This document shows positions 17,522-26,072 of a stretch of 64,000 bases of DNA, piece by piece (the stretch's first letter is position 1; every line of letters starts with the position of its first letter). Under the pieces are notes generated by a model that saw only the letters and a list, made by a program, of their open reading frames with translations, made no database searches and was not told the origin of the DNA. This DNA comes from Alistipes megaguti (GTDB taxonomy: Bacteria > Bacteroidota > Bacteroidia > Bacteroidales > Rikenellaceae), in contig NZ_LR027382.1 of the NCBI RefSeq assembly GCF_900604385.1, forward strand, positions 682,001 to 746,000, read 5' to 3'. Both the position numbers and the translations under genes were made by a program.

Positions 17522-17773
17522 ATGGCAAACCATAAGTCATCGAAAAAACGCATTCGTCAGACGCTGACGAAGCGTGCTCATAACCGGCTCTATCACAAGA
17601 CGACGCGTAACGCCGTGAAGGCCTTGCGCGCCACGACCGAGAAGAGCGCTGCCGAGGCTCTGCTGCCCAAGGTAACGGCAATGCTCGACAAGCTGGCCAA
17701 GCACAACATCATGCACAAGAACAAGGCTGCAAACCTCAAGAGCGCCATTCAGCTCCACGTGAACGCCCTCTAA
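17522..17773 (+). CDS. rpsT: 30S ribosomal protein S20
   Basis: 83 residues, close to the normal length. It starts MANHKSSKKRIRQTLTKRAH and is strongly basic with helical repeats, as expected for bS20, which binds 16S rRNA early in 30S assembly. It is monocistronic between tRNA-Glu and a strong terminator at 17793-17822. The upstream 190 bp hold a G9 tract; no clean -33/-7 pair was found there, so it may be read from the tRNA promoter. Confidence 0.95.
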   Translation: MANHKSSKKRIRQTLTKRAHNRLYHKTTRNAVKALRATTEKSAAEALLPKVTAMLDKLAKHNIMHKNKAANLKSAIQLHVNAL

Positions 17774-17792
17774 TTCTTGAGCAACCATCTGC

Positions 17793-17822
17793 AAGGCCCG
17801 GACCTCAAAGTCCGGGCCTTGT
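17793..17822 (+). terminator. Terminator of rpsT
   Basis: AAGGCCCGGAC and GTCCGGGCCTT form an 11-bp stem with a 6-base loop, ending in T-rich sequence, 20 bp after the stop. Confidence 0.85.
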
Positions 17823-17988
17823 CATTTCCGGCCGCCCCCCTTCCAACCGGAAGGGAATGCCCGGGGCAACCTTACACCCGCCGGAATATCGAGCGAAAGG
17901 ATGGGGCAATTCGATTTTGCTGCACCCACAAAAAACCGGTCCGCCCGAACGGGCGAACCGGCAGCGGCAGACTCCGAATTGCGGAGCC

Positions 17989-18567
17989 CTATTTCTCGAG
18001 ACCGTCAATCACGGTGGCAATCCGGTCGAAGACCTCCTCCATCGTTCCGACGCCGTTGACCGAAGCATACTTGCCCTGAGCGGCATAGTAGTCGGCCACG
18101 ACGGCCGTCTGCTTGTGGTAAACGGCCAGACGCTCGCGGATCACCTCCTCCGAGGCATCGTCGGCACGTCCCGAATCCTTGCCGCGCAGCAGCAGGCGGT
18201 GTACCAGCTCCTCCTCCGGAACGTGGGTGTCGACCATGATGTCAACCTTCAGGCCGTGCTTGGCAAGAATCTTGTCGAACTCCTCGGCCTGAACCGTCGT
18301 ACGGGGGAAACCGTCGAAGATGCAGCCTTTGGCATCGAGGTGATCGGCCACGTAGTTGGCGATCATGCCGATGACGATCGAATCGGGAGCCAGTTTGCCC
18401 TCCTTGATGTAAGACTCCATGCTGCGGCCGAGTTCCGTACCGCGACGGATCTCGTCGCGGATCACCTCGCCGGTCGAAACATGGTCGATTCCGTAGTGTT
18501 CTTTCAGACGCTGCGCCTGGGTTCCCTTGCCGCAACCCGGTGCACCGAATAAGACGATATTGATCAT
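17989..18567 (-). CDS. adk: Adenylate kinase
   Basis: 192 residues from ATG at 18567 (MINIVLFGAPGCGKGTQAQR, P-loop at about residues 7-15). It converts ATP + AMP to 2 ADP. Conserved sites are STGEVIRDEI (AMP binding), GCIFDGFPRTTVQAEEF and RGKDSGRADDA (short LID). The LID is the short form without a zinc-binding Cys cluster, normal for Bacteroidetes. An upstream in-frame ATG would add 18 residues that do not match the family. It is divergent from thiL with 95 bp between. Confidence 0.95.
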   Translation of the reverse strand: MINIVLFGAPGCGKGTQAQRLKEHYGIDHVSTGEVIRDEIRRGTELGRSMESYIKEGKLAPDSIVIGMIANYVADHLDAKGCIFDGFPRTTVQAEEFDKILAKHGLKVDIMVDTHVPEEELVHRLLLRGKDSGRADDASEEVIRERLAVYHKQTAVVADYYAAQGKYASVNGVGTMEEVFDRIATVIDGLEK

Positions 18568-18662
18568 AACTAACCCGTTTTTAGGATTTAAACCGGACAA
18601 AAATACGTTATTTTTGCCCAAATCAAGAATGTTTGGCTAATTTTGTAAAAAATCTCAGAAAT

Positions 18663-19700
18663 ATGGAGCCCAAAAAACGCACCGAGATCGCCACGCTCGG
18701 ACAATTCGGATTGATCGACCTCCTGACGAAGGATTTCCCCCTGCGCCAACCCTCTTCGCTCACGGGTGTCGGCGACGATGCCGCGGTGATCGCTCCGCCC
18801 GACGGCGAGACGCTGCTCTGCACCACCGACTCCTTCTACGAAGGGGTGGATTTCGACCTCACCTATTTCCCGCTCAAACACCTCGGATACAAGGTCGTGA
18901 CGGCCGGCGTGAGCGACATTCTGGCCATGAACGCACGGCCGTCGCAGATCACCGTCTCGCTGGGCGTCTCGGCCAAAATACCGGTCGAAGCGCTGCAGGA
19001 TCTCTACGAGGGGATCGCATTTGCCTGCCGCGAGCAGGAGATCGACCTGGTGGGAGGCGACACACGCGCCTCGATGACCGGGCTCGTAATCACCGTCACC
19101 GTGCTGGGGCACGCCCCGAAACAGGAGGTCGTCCGCCGCAGCGGAGCACAGCTCCACGACCTGATCTGCATCACGGGCAATCTCGGCGCCGCCTTCATGG
19201 GGCTTCAGCTGCTGGAGCGCGAGAAGCGGGTCCTGGCCGACGTCGCAAACCCCGAGCCGCAGTTCAAGGGATATGAATACCTGCTGGAGAAGTACCTGAA
19301 GCCGCGCCCGCGTACGGACATCATCGAAACGCTCCGCGAGGAGAAGATCCTCCCGACCTCGATGATCGACCTCTCGGACGGTCTGGCCAGCGATCTGATG
19401 CAGATCTGCAAGTCGTCGAAGTGCGGTGCGCGGATCTACCTCGAGCGGATTCCCATCGCGCAGCAGACCACCTCGCTGGCCGAGGAGATGCACACGGACC
19501 CGGTCGTGGCGGCATTGAACGGCGGTGAGGACTACGAACTGCTCTTCACCGTACCGCTGTCCATGCAGGAGCAGGTGATGCGACTGGGACTGGTGGACGT
19601 CATCGGCCACATCACGGCCGAATCGACCGGCGCCTACCTCGTGACGCCCGACGGCGGCGAGATCCAGCTGAAGGCCCAGGGCTTCCCCCAGGAGGCTTAA
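18663..19700 (+). CDS. thiL: Thiamine-monophosphate kinase
   Basis: 345 residues. ThiL phosphorylates thiamine monophosphate to thiamine diphosphate, the last step of cofactor synthesis. Family motifs seen are GVGDDAAVIAPP (Mg/ATP loop), DSFYEGVDFD, GVSDILAMNARP, LVGGDTRAS, MIDLSDGLASDL and NGGEDYELLF. ATG at 18663 is chosen; a start at 18633 would add ten residues outside the family. It is followed immediately by three copies of a 58-bp repeat whose first copy overlaps the stop codon. Confidence 0.95.
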   Translation: MEPKKRTEIATLGQFGLIDLLTKDFPLRQPSSLTGVGDDAAVIAPPDGETLLCTTDSFYEGVDFDLTYFPLKHLGYKVVTAGVSDILAMNARPSQITVSLGVSAKIPVEALQDLYEGIAFACREQEIDLVGGDTRASMTGLVITVTVLGHAPKQEVVRRSGAQLHDLICITGNLGAAFMGLQLLEREKRVLADVANPEPQFKGYEYLLEKYLKPRPRTDIIETLREEKILPTSMIDLSDGLASDLMQICKSSKCGARIYLERIPIAQQTTSLAEEMHTDPVVAALNGGEDYELLFTVPLSMQEQVMRLGLVDVIGHITAESTGAYLVTPDGGEIQLKAQGFPQEA

Positions 19701-19921
19701 GAAGCCTCTTTTATGCGCCCGCAACTCGGCACGGATCGGCAGGTCCTTGGCGATAGACCCCGGATTTGCCACCAGGCTTAACAGGCTTAAGAAGCCTGCC
19801 TTATGCGCCCGCAACTCGGCACGGATCGGCAGGTCCTTGGCGATAAAACCGGACTTTGACGCCTAAGAAGCCTGCCTTGTGCGCCCGAAACTCGGCACGG
19901 ATCGGCAGGTCCTTGGCGATA
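19698..19921 (-). repeat. Triplicate 58-bp intergenic repeat
   Basis: Copies at 19698-19755, 19788-19845 and 19864-19921 differ by only a few bases. Each runs TAAGAAGCC, then GCGCCCG, CTCGGCACGGATCGGCAGG, to TTGGCGATA. Spacers are 32 and 18 bp. The unit looks like a dispersed intergenic element; no gene is supported between thiL and rpsF. Confidence 0.85.
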
Positions 19922-19996
19922 GACCGGACCACCACGCCCTTTCCCGGTACAAAGCACCGAAAACCACCCTCTTGAAGAAAAATTTCCACACCAAAT

Positions 19997-20027
19997 TTTT
20001 CTTTTCCCGATTTAATCCGTATCTTTG
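19997..20027 (+). promoter_or_regulatory. Promoter of the rpsF operon
   Basis: -7 TATCTTTG at 20020-20027 with a T-rich -33 region (TTTT at 19997-20000) and 19-bp spacing, 38 bp upstream of rpsF. Confidence 0.65.
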
Positions 20028-20065
20028 CGGTCCCGAAATGGGACTAACAACTAATTAAACGCATT

Positions 20066-20410
20066 ATGAACAATTACGAAACCGTTTTCATTGTCACGCC
20101 GGTTCTGTCCGATGCTCAGGTGCAGGAGGTCGCTGACAAATTCCAGGGTGTCATCACCGAAAACGGCGGTCAGATCGTGAACCGGGAGTCGTGGGGCCTT
20201 CGCAAGCTCGCCTACCCGATTCAGAAGAAGACCACCGGTTTCTACTTCCTGATGGAGTTCACGGGCGAAGGCTCGCTGATCAACACCCTCGAAACGCAGT
20301 ATCGCCGCGACGAGCGCGTGATCCGTTTCTTGACTTTCAAGCAGGACAAATTCGCCGTTGAGTACTCGGAGAAGCGTCGTGCTAAACTTGCTAACAAACA
20401 GGAGGAGTAA
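20066..20410 (+). CDS. rpsF: 30S ribosomal protein S6
   Basis: 114 residues, MNNYETVFIVTPVLSDAQVQ, with the bS6 ferredoxin-like fold and conserved ESWGLRKLAYPIQKK. It binds 16S rRNA together with S18, whose gene starts 3 bp downstream. First gene of the rpsF-rpsR-rplI operon. The C-terminus is a short basic/acidic tail (EKRRAKLANKQEE). Confidence 0.95.
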   Translation: MNNYETVFIVTPVLSDAQVQEVADKFQGVITENGGQIVNRESWGLRKLAYPIQKKTTGFYFLMEFTGEGSLINTLETQYRRDERVIRFLTFKQDKFAVEYSEKRRAKLANKQEE

Positions 20411-20413
20411 ACC

Positions 20414-20692
20414 ATGGCACAGGAAAACAAGGCTCAGTCGGAAATCCGTTACCTCAACCCCGTATCGGTCGACGTTAAAAAGAAGAAATACTGCCGCTTC
20501 AAGAAGCTCGGCATCAAGTATGTAGACTACAAGGACGGTGAGTTCCTCAAGAAGTTCCTCAACGAACAGGGCAAGATTCTGCCCCGCCGCCTGACCGGAA
20601 CCTCGCAGAAGTTCCAGAAGAAGGTCGCACAGGCCGTCAAACGTGCACGTCACCTGGCTATCCTGCCCTTCGTAACCGATTGCATGAAATAA
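20414..20692 (+). CDS. rpsR: 30S ribosomal protein S18
   Basis: 92 residues. The C-terminal half holds the bS18 core, with DYKDGEFLKKFLNEQGKILP and RRLTGTSQKFQKKVAQAVKR. In the 30S platform it forms a dimer with S6. It lies between rpsF (3-bp gap) and rplI (17-bp gap), the usual bacterial order without priB or ssb. Confidence 0.95.
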   Translation: MAQENKAQSEIRYLNPVSVDVKKKKYCRFKKLGIKYVDYKDGEFLKKFLNEQGKILPRRLTGTSQKFQKKVAQAVKRARHLAILPFVTDCMK

Positions 20693-20709
20693 TTTAAAGG
20701 AGGACAACC

Positions 20710-21150
20710 ATGGAGGTAATTCTGATCAAAGATATCGAGAAGCTGGGTTACGCCAATGACATCGTCAACGTAAAACCCGGATACGCCAACAACTATCTGA
20801 TTCCCCAGGGTCTGGCCAAGGCCGCTACGGCTTCCGCCAAGAAAGTCCTGGCCGAGAATCTCAAACAGCGCGCTCACAAGGACGCCAAGATCCTGGCTGA
20901 TGCCCAGGCGCTGGCCGAGACGATTGCGAACCTGCCGCTGACGCTTTCGATGAAGGCCGAGGAGGGCAAGCTCTTCGGTACGGTAACCGCTACGGACCTC
21001 GCCGAGGCCCTGGCCGGCAAGGGTATCACCATCGACCGCAAGCAGATCACCGTCGAGCCTATCAAGACCGTCGGCGAGTACGAGGCTTCGGTCCGTCTGC
21101 ACAAGGAGGTCAAGGCTACGATCAAATTCTCGGTGGTGGCTGCCGAATAA
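20710..21150 (+). CDS. rplI: 50S ribosomal protein L9
   Basis: 146 residues. The N-terminal domain starts MEVILIKDIEKLGYANDIVNVKPGYANNYLIPQG, the classic bL9 rRNA-binding motif region, followed by the long connecting helix and a C-terminal domain (GITIDRKQITVEPIKTVGEY). Last gene of the S6 operon; a terminator follows at 21172-21206. A purine-rich AAAGGAGGA stretch precedes the ATG, an unusually good Shine-Dalgarno for this group. Confidence 0.95.
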   Translation: MEVILIKDIEKLGYANDIVNVKPGYANNYLIPQGLAKAATASAKKVLAENLKQRAHKDAKILADAQALAETIANLPLTLSMKAEEGKLFGTVTATDLAEALAGKGITIDRKQITVEPIKTVGEYEASVRLHKEVKATIKFSVVAAE

Positions 21151-21171
21151 GGCGTCGACTTCCGATCACGA

Positions 21172-21206
21172 AAAAAGGCTTTCCGCTCAGCGGAGAGCCT
21201 TTTTTG
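21172..21206 (+). terminator. Terminator of the rpsF-rpsR-rplI operon
   Basis: AAAGGCTTTCCGCT pairs with CGGAGAGCCTTT around CAG and is followed by a T6 run. Confidence 0.85.
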
Positions 21207-21587
21207 TGTTGGCTGGCGAGAGGTTGTGGGGAGGGGCATAAGGAGACGCGGAGAGAAGACCAGTGAAGGCGGGAAGATCTGTGGAGACGGGAGAAGGAAA
21301 TGGGAGGAGGCGAGAGGAGACGCGGGGAAGAGACCAGTGAAGGCGGGGAGCGGGAGGGCGTTTAAACGGAGAGTTCTCCCCCCCCCATGTGGTGCTGGAG
21401 AGATGGCCGTTATTGAGGCCAGAGCCGCACAGAGCCGCACAGAGTCTCGCAGAACCGCGCAGCCCCGCTAAAACCATCCAGAACCGCGCAAGCCCTCGAA
21501 ACCCCGAGAGTCACGCAGAACCTCACAGAGTCATACAAGAGCCACGCAGGGCCATCCGACTGCCAATGATTTCCGGTCGGCCGGTCA
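21207..21587. other. Intergenic region with degenerate short repeats and a C9 tract
   Basis: No gene is supported. A 35-bp unit (AGGAGACGCGG..GACCAGTGAAGGCGGG) occurs near 21240 and again near 21311. A C9 run lies at 21378-21386. From about 21420 to 21550 there are many variants of CGCACAGAGCCG / CGCAGAACC, roughly 12 bp apart in part. Confidence 0.6.
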
Positions 21588-22343
21588 TCAATATTGCGGC
21601 AGAAAATCGGATGGTGAGGCTCCGGGGAGTTCGCGGCCGCGGAACCAGACCCGCCAGGCATCACGGGCATAGCCTCGGCCCAGCACCTCGAACGATAACG
21701 GAGCGGCATCCGACAGAGGCCGGCCGTTCCAGAAGACCCGCCACGCATCGTGTGCATAGCCGTCGCCCAGCACCTCGAACGACGACGGGGTAACCTCCGA
21801 CAGGGGTTGGCCGCTCCAAAAGACCCGCCACGCATCGTGTGCATAACCGTCGCCCAGCACCTCGAACGACGACGGGGCAACCTCCGACAGGGGTTGGCCG
21901 TTCCAGAAGACCCGCCACGCATCGCGTGCATACCCCCAGCCGAGTGTCTCAAACGACGACGGGGCGGCATCAGCCACCGGACGGCCGCACCAATAGATGC
22001 GCCATGCATCGCGGGCATACCCGTCGCAAAGCACCGTGAACGATTGAGCCGCGGCATCTATTACGGGGCGCCCCTCGAAAAAGGCCCTCCAGGCATCCTT
22101 GCCGTAACCGTCGCCCAGATCCACGAACGACGAGGGAACGGCATCGACAACCTCGCGGCCACGGAACCAAACCCGCCACGCATCCTTTGAATAATTCATC
22201 GGCGGGGTTCCGAATCCGGCAGGATACTGGGCGGTCACCCGTGACGGGGTTATGGCTGCAACCGGCTGTGAGGGCAGGCAGACAAGGAAAATCGGCAGAG
22301 TCAGCAAGATCGGCAACCATCCTGTTCGGGCGGTTCGTTTCAT
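21588..22343 (-). CDS. Secreted DKNYY-repeat protein
   Basis: 251 residues from ATG at 22343. A signal sequence (GWLPILLTLPIFLVCLPS) is followed by seven or more tandem repeats of about 33 residues. Each has the form GYA.DAWRVFW.G..L...APSSFEVLG, which matches the DKNYY repeat family (here D-A-W-R in place of D-K-N-Y-Y). The family has no established role; extracytoplasmic location is predicted. Repeats 4-7 are almost identical in DNA, showing recent duplication. It is alone on its strand, downstream (in its own direction) of the repeat-rich region. An alternative ATG 39 bp upstream exists. Confidence 0.75.
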   Translation of the reverse strand: MKRTARTGWLPILLTLPIFLVCLPSQPVAAITPSRVTAQYPAGFGTPPMNYSKDAWRVWFRGREVVDAVPSSFVDLGDGYGKDAWRAFFEGRPVIDAAAQSFTVLCDGYARDAWRIYWCGRPVADAAPSSFETLGWGYARDAWRVFWNGQPLSEVAPSSFEVLGDGYAHDAWRVFWSGQPLSEVTPSSFEVLGDGYAHDAWRVFWNGRPLSDAAPLSFEVLGRGYARDAWRVWFRGRELPGASPSDFLPQY

Positions 22344-22443
22344 AGCGGCAAATCGGGTCAATCGGTGCAGTCGGGTCATCATAAGCTCCGTGTTTCAAGG
22401 GTCACAAGATAGCGGTTTTCGGGCGGACGGCCAAAGATCGGAG

Positions 22444-22480
22444 CAAAAAAACGCCCGCACTCAGAAAAGAGTGCGGGCGT
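22444..22480 (-). terminator. Terminator of rpsA
   Basis: ACGCCCGCACTC and GAGTGCGGGCGT form a 12-bp stem with a 6-base loop; the plus-strand A-tract before it is the T-tract on the minus strand. Confidence 0.85.
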
Positions 22481-22571
22481 TGCTGATCGGTTCGGGGGAT
22501 TTTCTGGGGTCGGAGTGTCTCGGGATCATGCAGCCATCAGGCCTCCTCACCCGCTCCCCCCCCCGGGAAGA

Positions 22572-24389
22572 TTACTCCTCCTTCTTGGCGGCAGCCTCCT
22601 TGGCCTCGGCAGCCTCCATGGCGCTCTTCAGAGCGGCCAGGCCGGCGATGTCGCCCAGGGTGGTCTTCTCAACCGAAGCGTTGATCTTCTTCACGGTCGA
22701 CTTCGTAGCGTCGGCAGCAGCACGCTTCTCGGCCTTCTCGGCGGCAACGGCCTCCTTACGGGCATCGTCATAGGTGCGCAGGTGCGAGAGGGTGATACGG
22801 CGCGTAGCCTTCGAGAATTCGATGACCTTGAAGTTGAGTTTGTCGCCCACCTTCGGGGTCGTGCCGTCCTCCTTGACGAGCTGGCGCGACGGGCAGAAGC
22901 CCTCGACATTCTCACCCAGCGATACGACGGCACCCTTGTCCGTAAGTTCAGTGATCGTACCCTCGTGGATGCTCTCTACGGGGAACTGGTTTTCGAAGGT
23001 GTTCCAGGGATTCTCCTCGAGCTGCTTGTGACCCAGCGAGAGGCGACGGTTCTCCTTGTCGATCTCCAGGACGACAACCTCGATGTCGGCACCTACCTGG
23101 GTGAACTCGGCCGGGTGCTTGATCTTCTTGGTCCAGCTGAGGTCCGAGATGTGGATCAGACCGTCGATGCCCTCCTCGATCTCAACGAATACGCCGAAGT
23201 TCGTGAAGTTACGCACCTTGGCCATCGTACGCGTTCCGACGGGGTATTTGGTTTCGATATTCTCCCAGGGATCGGGCGTAAGCTGCTTGATGCCGAGCGA
23301 CATCTTGCGCTCCTCGCGGTCGAGGGTCAGGATGACGGCCTCAACCTCGTCGCCGACCTTCAGGAACTCCTGAGCCGAACGCAGGTGCTGGCTCCAGGAC
23401 ATCTCCGAAACGTGGATCAGACCCTCCACACCGGGAGCGATCTCGACGAAGGCGCCGTAGTCGGCCATAACGACCACGCGGCCCTTGACCTTGTCACCCA
23501 CCTTGAGGTTGGGATCGAGCGCCTCCCACGGATGCGGGGTGAGCTGCTTCAGACCCAGGGCGATACGCTTCTTAGCCTCGTCGAAGTCGAGGATTACGAC
23601 GTTGATCTTCTGGTCGAGCGAAACGATCTCTTCGGGGTGGTTTACGCGACCCCACGAGAGGTCGGTGATGTGGATCAGACCGTCTACGCCGCCCAGGTCG
23701 ACGAATACGCCGTAGGAGGTGATGTTCTTGACGGTACCCTCGAGAATCTGACCCTTCTCGAGCTTCGACATGATGATCTGCTTCTGAGCCTCGAGTTCGG
23801 CCTCGATGAGGGCCTTGTGCGAAACGACCACGTTGCGGAACTCCTGGTTGATCTTGACAACCTTGAATTCCATGGTCTTGTCGACATATACGTCGTAGTC
23901 GCGGATGGGTTTCACGTCGATCTGCGAGCCGGGGAGGAAGGCCTCGATGCCGAATACGTCGACGATCATACCGCCCTTCGTACGGCACTTGATGTAACCC
24001 TTGATAACCTCGTCCTTCTCGAGGGCCTCGTTGACGCGATCCCACGATTTGAGCTGACGGGCCTTCTTGTGCGAGAGGGAGAGCTGACCGTTCTTGTCCT
24101 CGGCCGACTCCACGTAGACCTCCACCTTGTCGCCCACCTTCAGATCGGGGTTGTAGCGGAACTCCGAGACGGGAATCACGCCCTCGCTCTTGTAGCCGAT
24201 GTTGACCATGACCTCACGCTTGGTGATGGCGGTTACGGTACCCTCAACCACTTCGCCGACGTTGACATTCGACAGCGTCTTGTCGTAGGCTTCGGTGATC
24301 TGGGTCTTGTCCTGATCCGATACGGCCAGGTCGTTTTCAAAGGCGTTCCAGTCGAAATTCTCGTTTGCGACTTTCTTTGCTTCTTCCAT
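22572..24389 (-). CDS. rpsA: 30S ribosomal protein S1
   Basis: 605 residues from ATG at 24389 (MEEAKKVANENFDWNAFEND). Six S1/OB-fold RNA-binding domains can be followed, marked by EGTVTAITKREVMVNIGYKS, KGYIKCRTKGGMIVDVFGIE, EGTVKNITSYGVFVDLGGVD, KGRVVVMADYGAFVEIAPGV, AKVRNFTNFGVFVEIEEGID and EGTITELTDKGAVVSLGENV. It helps the ribosome load mRNA, which matters in this phylum where Shine-Dalgarno use is weak. The C-terminal tail is Ala/Glu/Lys-rich. A C9 run (G9 on the coding strand) lies 8 bp after the stop. The leader is roughly 90 bp, room for autoregulation. Confidence 0.95.
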   Translation of the reverse strand: MEEAKKVANENFDWNAFENDLAVSDQDKTQITEAYDKTLSNVNVGEVVEGTVTAITKREVMVNIGYKSEGVIPVSEFRYNPDLKVGDKVEVYVESAEDKNGQLSLSHKKARQLKSWDRVNEALEKDEVIKGYIKCRTKGGMIVDVFGIEAFLPGSQIDVKPIRDYDVYVDKTMEFKVVKINQEFRNVVVSHKALIEAELEAQKQIIMSKLEKGQILEGTVKNITSYGVFVDLGGVDGLIHITDLSWGRVNHPEEIVSLDQKINVVILDFDEAKKRIALGLKQLTPHPWEALDPNLKVGDKVKGRVVVMADYGAFVEIAPGVEGLIHVSEMSWSQHLRSAQEFLKVGDEVEAVILTLDREERKMSLGIKQLTPDPWENIETKYPVGTRTMAKVRNFTNFGVFVEIEEGIDGLIHISDLSWTKKIKHPAEFTQVGADIEVVVLEIDKENRRLSLGHKQLEENPWNTFENQFPVESIHEGTITELTDKGAVVSLGENVEGFCPSRQLVKEDGTTPKVGDKLNFKVIEFSKATRRITLSHLRTYDDARKEAVAAEKAEKRAAADATKSTVKKINASVEKTTLGDIAGLAALKSAMEAAEAKEAAAKKEE

Positions 24390-24484
24390 GTTGGAAATTG
24401 TTTTTGCGATACAATCGCTCGTTAAATGGTTAATAATAAAGTTTTTGCCCGCGCGCAGGAGCAATCTCCCGGGCTTGCGGAGTG

Positions 24485-24515
24485 CAAAGGTACGGCTTTT
24501 TGGCTGAAAATCAAA
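24485..24515 (-). promoter_or_regulatory. Promoter of rpsA
   Basis: On the minus strand TTTG (24515-24512), a 19-bp spacer and TACCTTTG (24492-24485), an exact Bacteroidetes consensus, about 95 bp before the start codon. Confidence 0.8.
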
Positions 24516-24560
24516 TTTTTTCAGCCGTTTTTCGCGGCCGGCGGTTCAGAGCGGCCGCTT

Positions 24561-25982
24561 CTACGGGCGGACGATGCGCTGATGCGGCCGGTTGTCGGGC
24601 TCGAGCGGCGAATCCTCCTCCAGCTCTTCGAGCAGCACGTCAGCCACCTTGATGTCGGTGATCGCACCGTCGACATAGTCCAGATCGTGGTAGTTCTTGA
24701 AGACGTAGTCGCTGATGGCCACACGGTACATACGCCCCTCGCGCAGCTGCGGGAAACGCACATCCAGCGCGCTGTCGGCGGCATTGGTGACGATCTCATA
24801 GGGGGTTGTCGAGATGAGATCGATGCGGTGCGACTCCTTGCGGTTCTCCGTATCGTTGTACTTCGTGAGGATCATCCGCCGCATCTGGGCCGGCGTCATA
24901 CGCATCACGGCAATCCGCGAGTCGAAGGGTTCGAGGTCGTAGACGCGCGCCGTACTCATGCCGCCGGCCGGGATCGAATCCAGCCGTACGCCGCCGACGT
25001 GGTAGAATCCCACCTCGGCATCCGTCTTGTCGGCCACGCCACGGGCCATCCAGTTGGCCACACCCCAGCCGCTGGCCGCACGGGCGAATTCACCCACCGG
25101 ACGATTCAGCTCCGGATCGGCATAATAACGGTCGACCTCGGCCCGAACGAGCGAATCGGGGGCGTAGTCCGCCAGCGGGACGATGCGATAGTCGATCGCC
25201 GCGATCTTCTTCCCGCGCAGGCGGATGGTCGTGGCGCCGACGTTGGTCAGATTCTTGCCCGTCTGGGTGAGCAGCGTGCCGCCGATGAGCGTATCACGCA
25301 GCTCGTGGGTGTGGCCGCCGATCACCAGATCGTAGCGGTGTTCCGTGGCAAGGAGTTCGGCATCGCGGTCATCGCCCATGTGCGAGAGGAGCACCAGCAC
25401 GTCGACCTTCGAGCGCAGCGAATCGGCACAGCGGCGGGCCGCCTGTTGCGGATCGGGGAAGCGCAACCCCTCGAAATTGGCGTCGTTGCCGGCCGGATGG
25501 CCCGGGCCCTCGTAGTTGGTCACCACGCCGACCACGCCGATGCGGATTCCGCCCCGCTCGATGATCGTCCAGGAGGCCGGCTGCGGGAAGATGCACGTAT
25601 CACTCTCCAGATTGGCACAGACCACCTTGAAGTCCATGCTGTCGATCATCCGGGCCAGATGGGCCTGCCCGAAGTCGAATTCGTGGTTGCCGAACGTGGC
25701 CACGTCGTAGCCCAGGCGGTTCATCAGCGCAATGACCGGCATGCCGGGAGTCGGGGCCTTGTCGACGTAGGCGTTGCCGGTCCAGCGGTCACCGGCGTCG
25801 GCCAGCACCACCAGCCGGGCCGTATCGCGGCAGGCCTCGACGGCGGCGGCCAGACGCGGGAAGTTCTGAATGCGGGCGTGCATGTCGTTGGTCGACAGCA
25901 CCACGAGGGTCGTTTCGCGGGGCGTGCAGGCGGCCGCAACGACCACGGACAGGGCCAGCACCCCCTGGAGCAACTTTTTCAT
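24561..25982 (-). CDS. 5'-nucleotidase / UshA-like metallophosphatase lipoprotein
   Basis: 473 residues from ATG at 25982; a start 21 bp upstream is also possible. The signal MKKLLQGVLALSVVVAAAC ends in a lipobox-like Cys, so outer-surface or periplasmic lipoprotein. The N-terminal half is a calcineurin-like metallophosphatase with STNDMHARIQNF, ADAGDRWTGN, TFGNHEFDFGQ and VIGGHTHEL. The C-terminal half is the 5'-nucleotidase domain (SHRIDLISTTPYEIVTNA). It probably hydrolyses extracellular nucleotides or 2',3'-cyclic nucleotides. It is divergent from a nucleoside kinase gene, which suggests nucleotide salvage. Confidence 0.9.
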   Translation of the reverse strand: MKKLLQGVLALSVVVAAACTPRETTLVVLSTNDMHARIQNFPRLAAAVEACRDTARLVVLADAGDRWTGNAYVDKAPTPGMPVIALMNRLGYDVATFGNHEFDFGQAHLARMIDSMDFKVVCANLESDTCIFPQPASWTIIERGGIRIGVVGVVTNYEGPGHPAGNDANFEGLRFPDPQQAARRCADSLRSKVDVLVLLSHMGDDRDAELLATEHRYDLVIGGHTHELRDTLIGGTLLTQTGKNLTNVGATTIRLRGKKIAAIDYRIVPLADYAPDSLVRAEVDRYYADPELNRPVGEFARAASGWGVANWMARGVADKTDAEVGFYHVGGVRLDSIPAGGMSTARVYDLEPFDSRIAVMRMTPAQMRRMILTKYNDTENRKESHRIDLISTTPYEIVTNAADSALDVRFPQLREGRMYRVAISDYVFKNYHDLDYVDGAITDIKVADVLLEELEEDSPLEPDNRPHQRIVRP

Positions 25983-26015
25983 ATTCACGACATTGTTTTT
26001 CATTTCGGAAAATCG

Positions 26016-26047
26016 ATTGCCAAATGTACGAATTATTCCTATCTTTG
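26016..26047 (+). promoter_or_regulatory. Promoter of the nucleoside kinase gene
   Basis: ATTG at 26016-26019, 20 bp, TATCTTTG at 26040-26047; start codon 26 bp downstream. A minus-strand TACATTTG nearby may serve the divergent nucleotidase gene. Confidence 0.65.
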
Positions 26048-26072
26048 ACTTCGATACAGCCAAATTTTTCCG

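Noticed and set aside
19698..19921. CRISPR array from the regularly spaced 58-bp repeats
   Set aside because: Only three units, spacers of unequal length (32 and 18 bp), one unit overlaps a stop codon, and no cas genes nearby.
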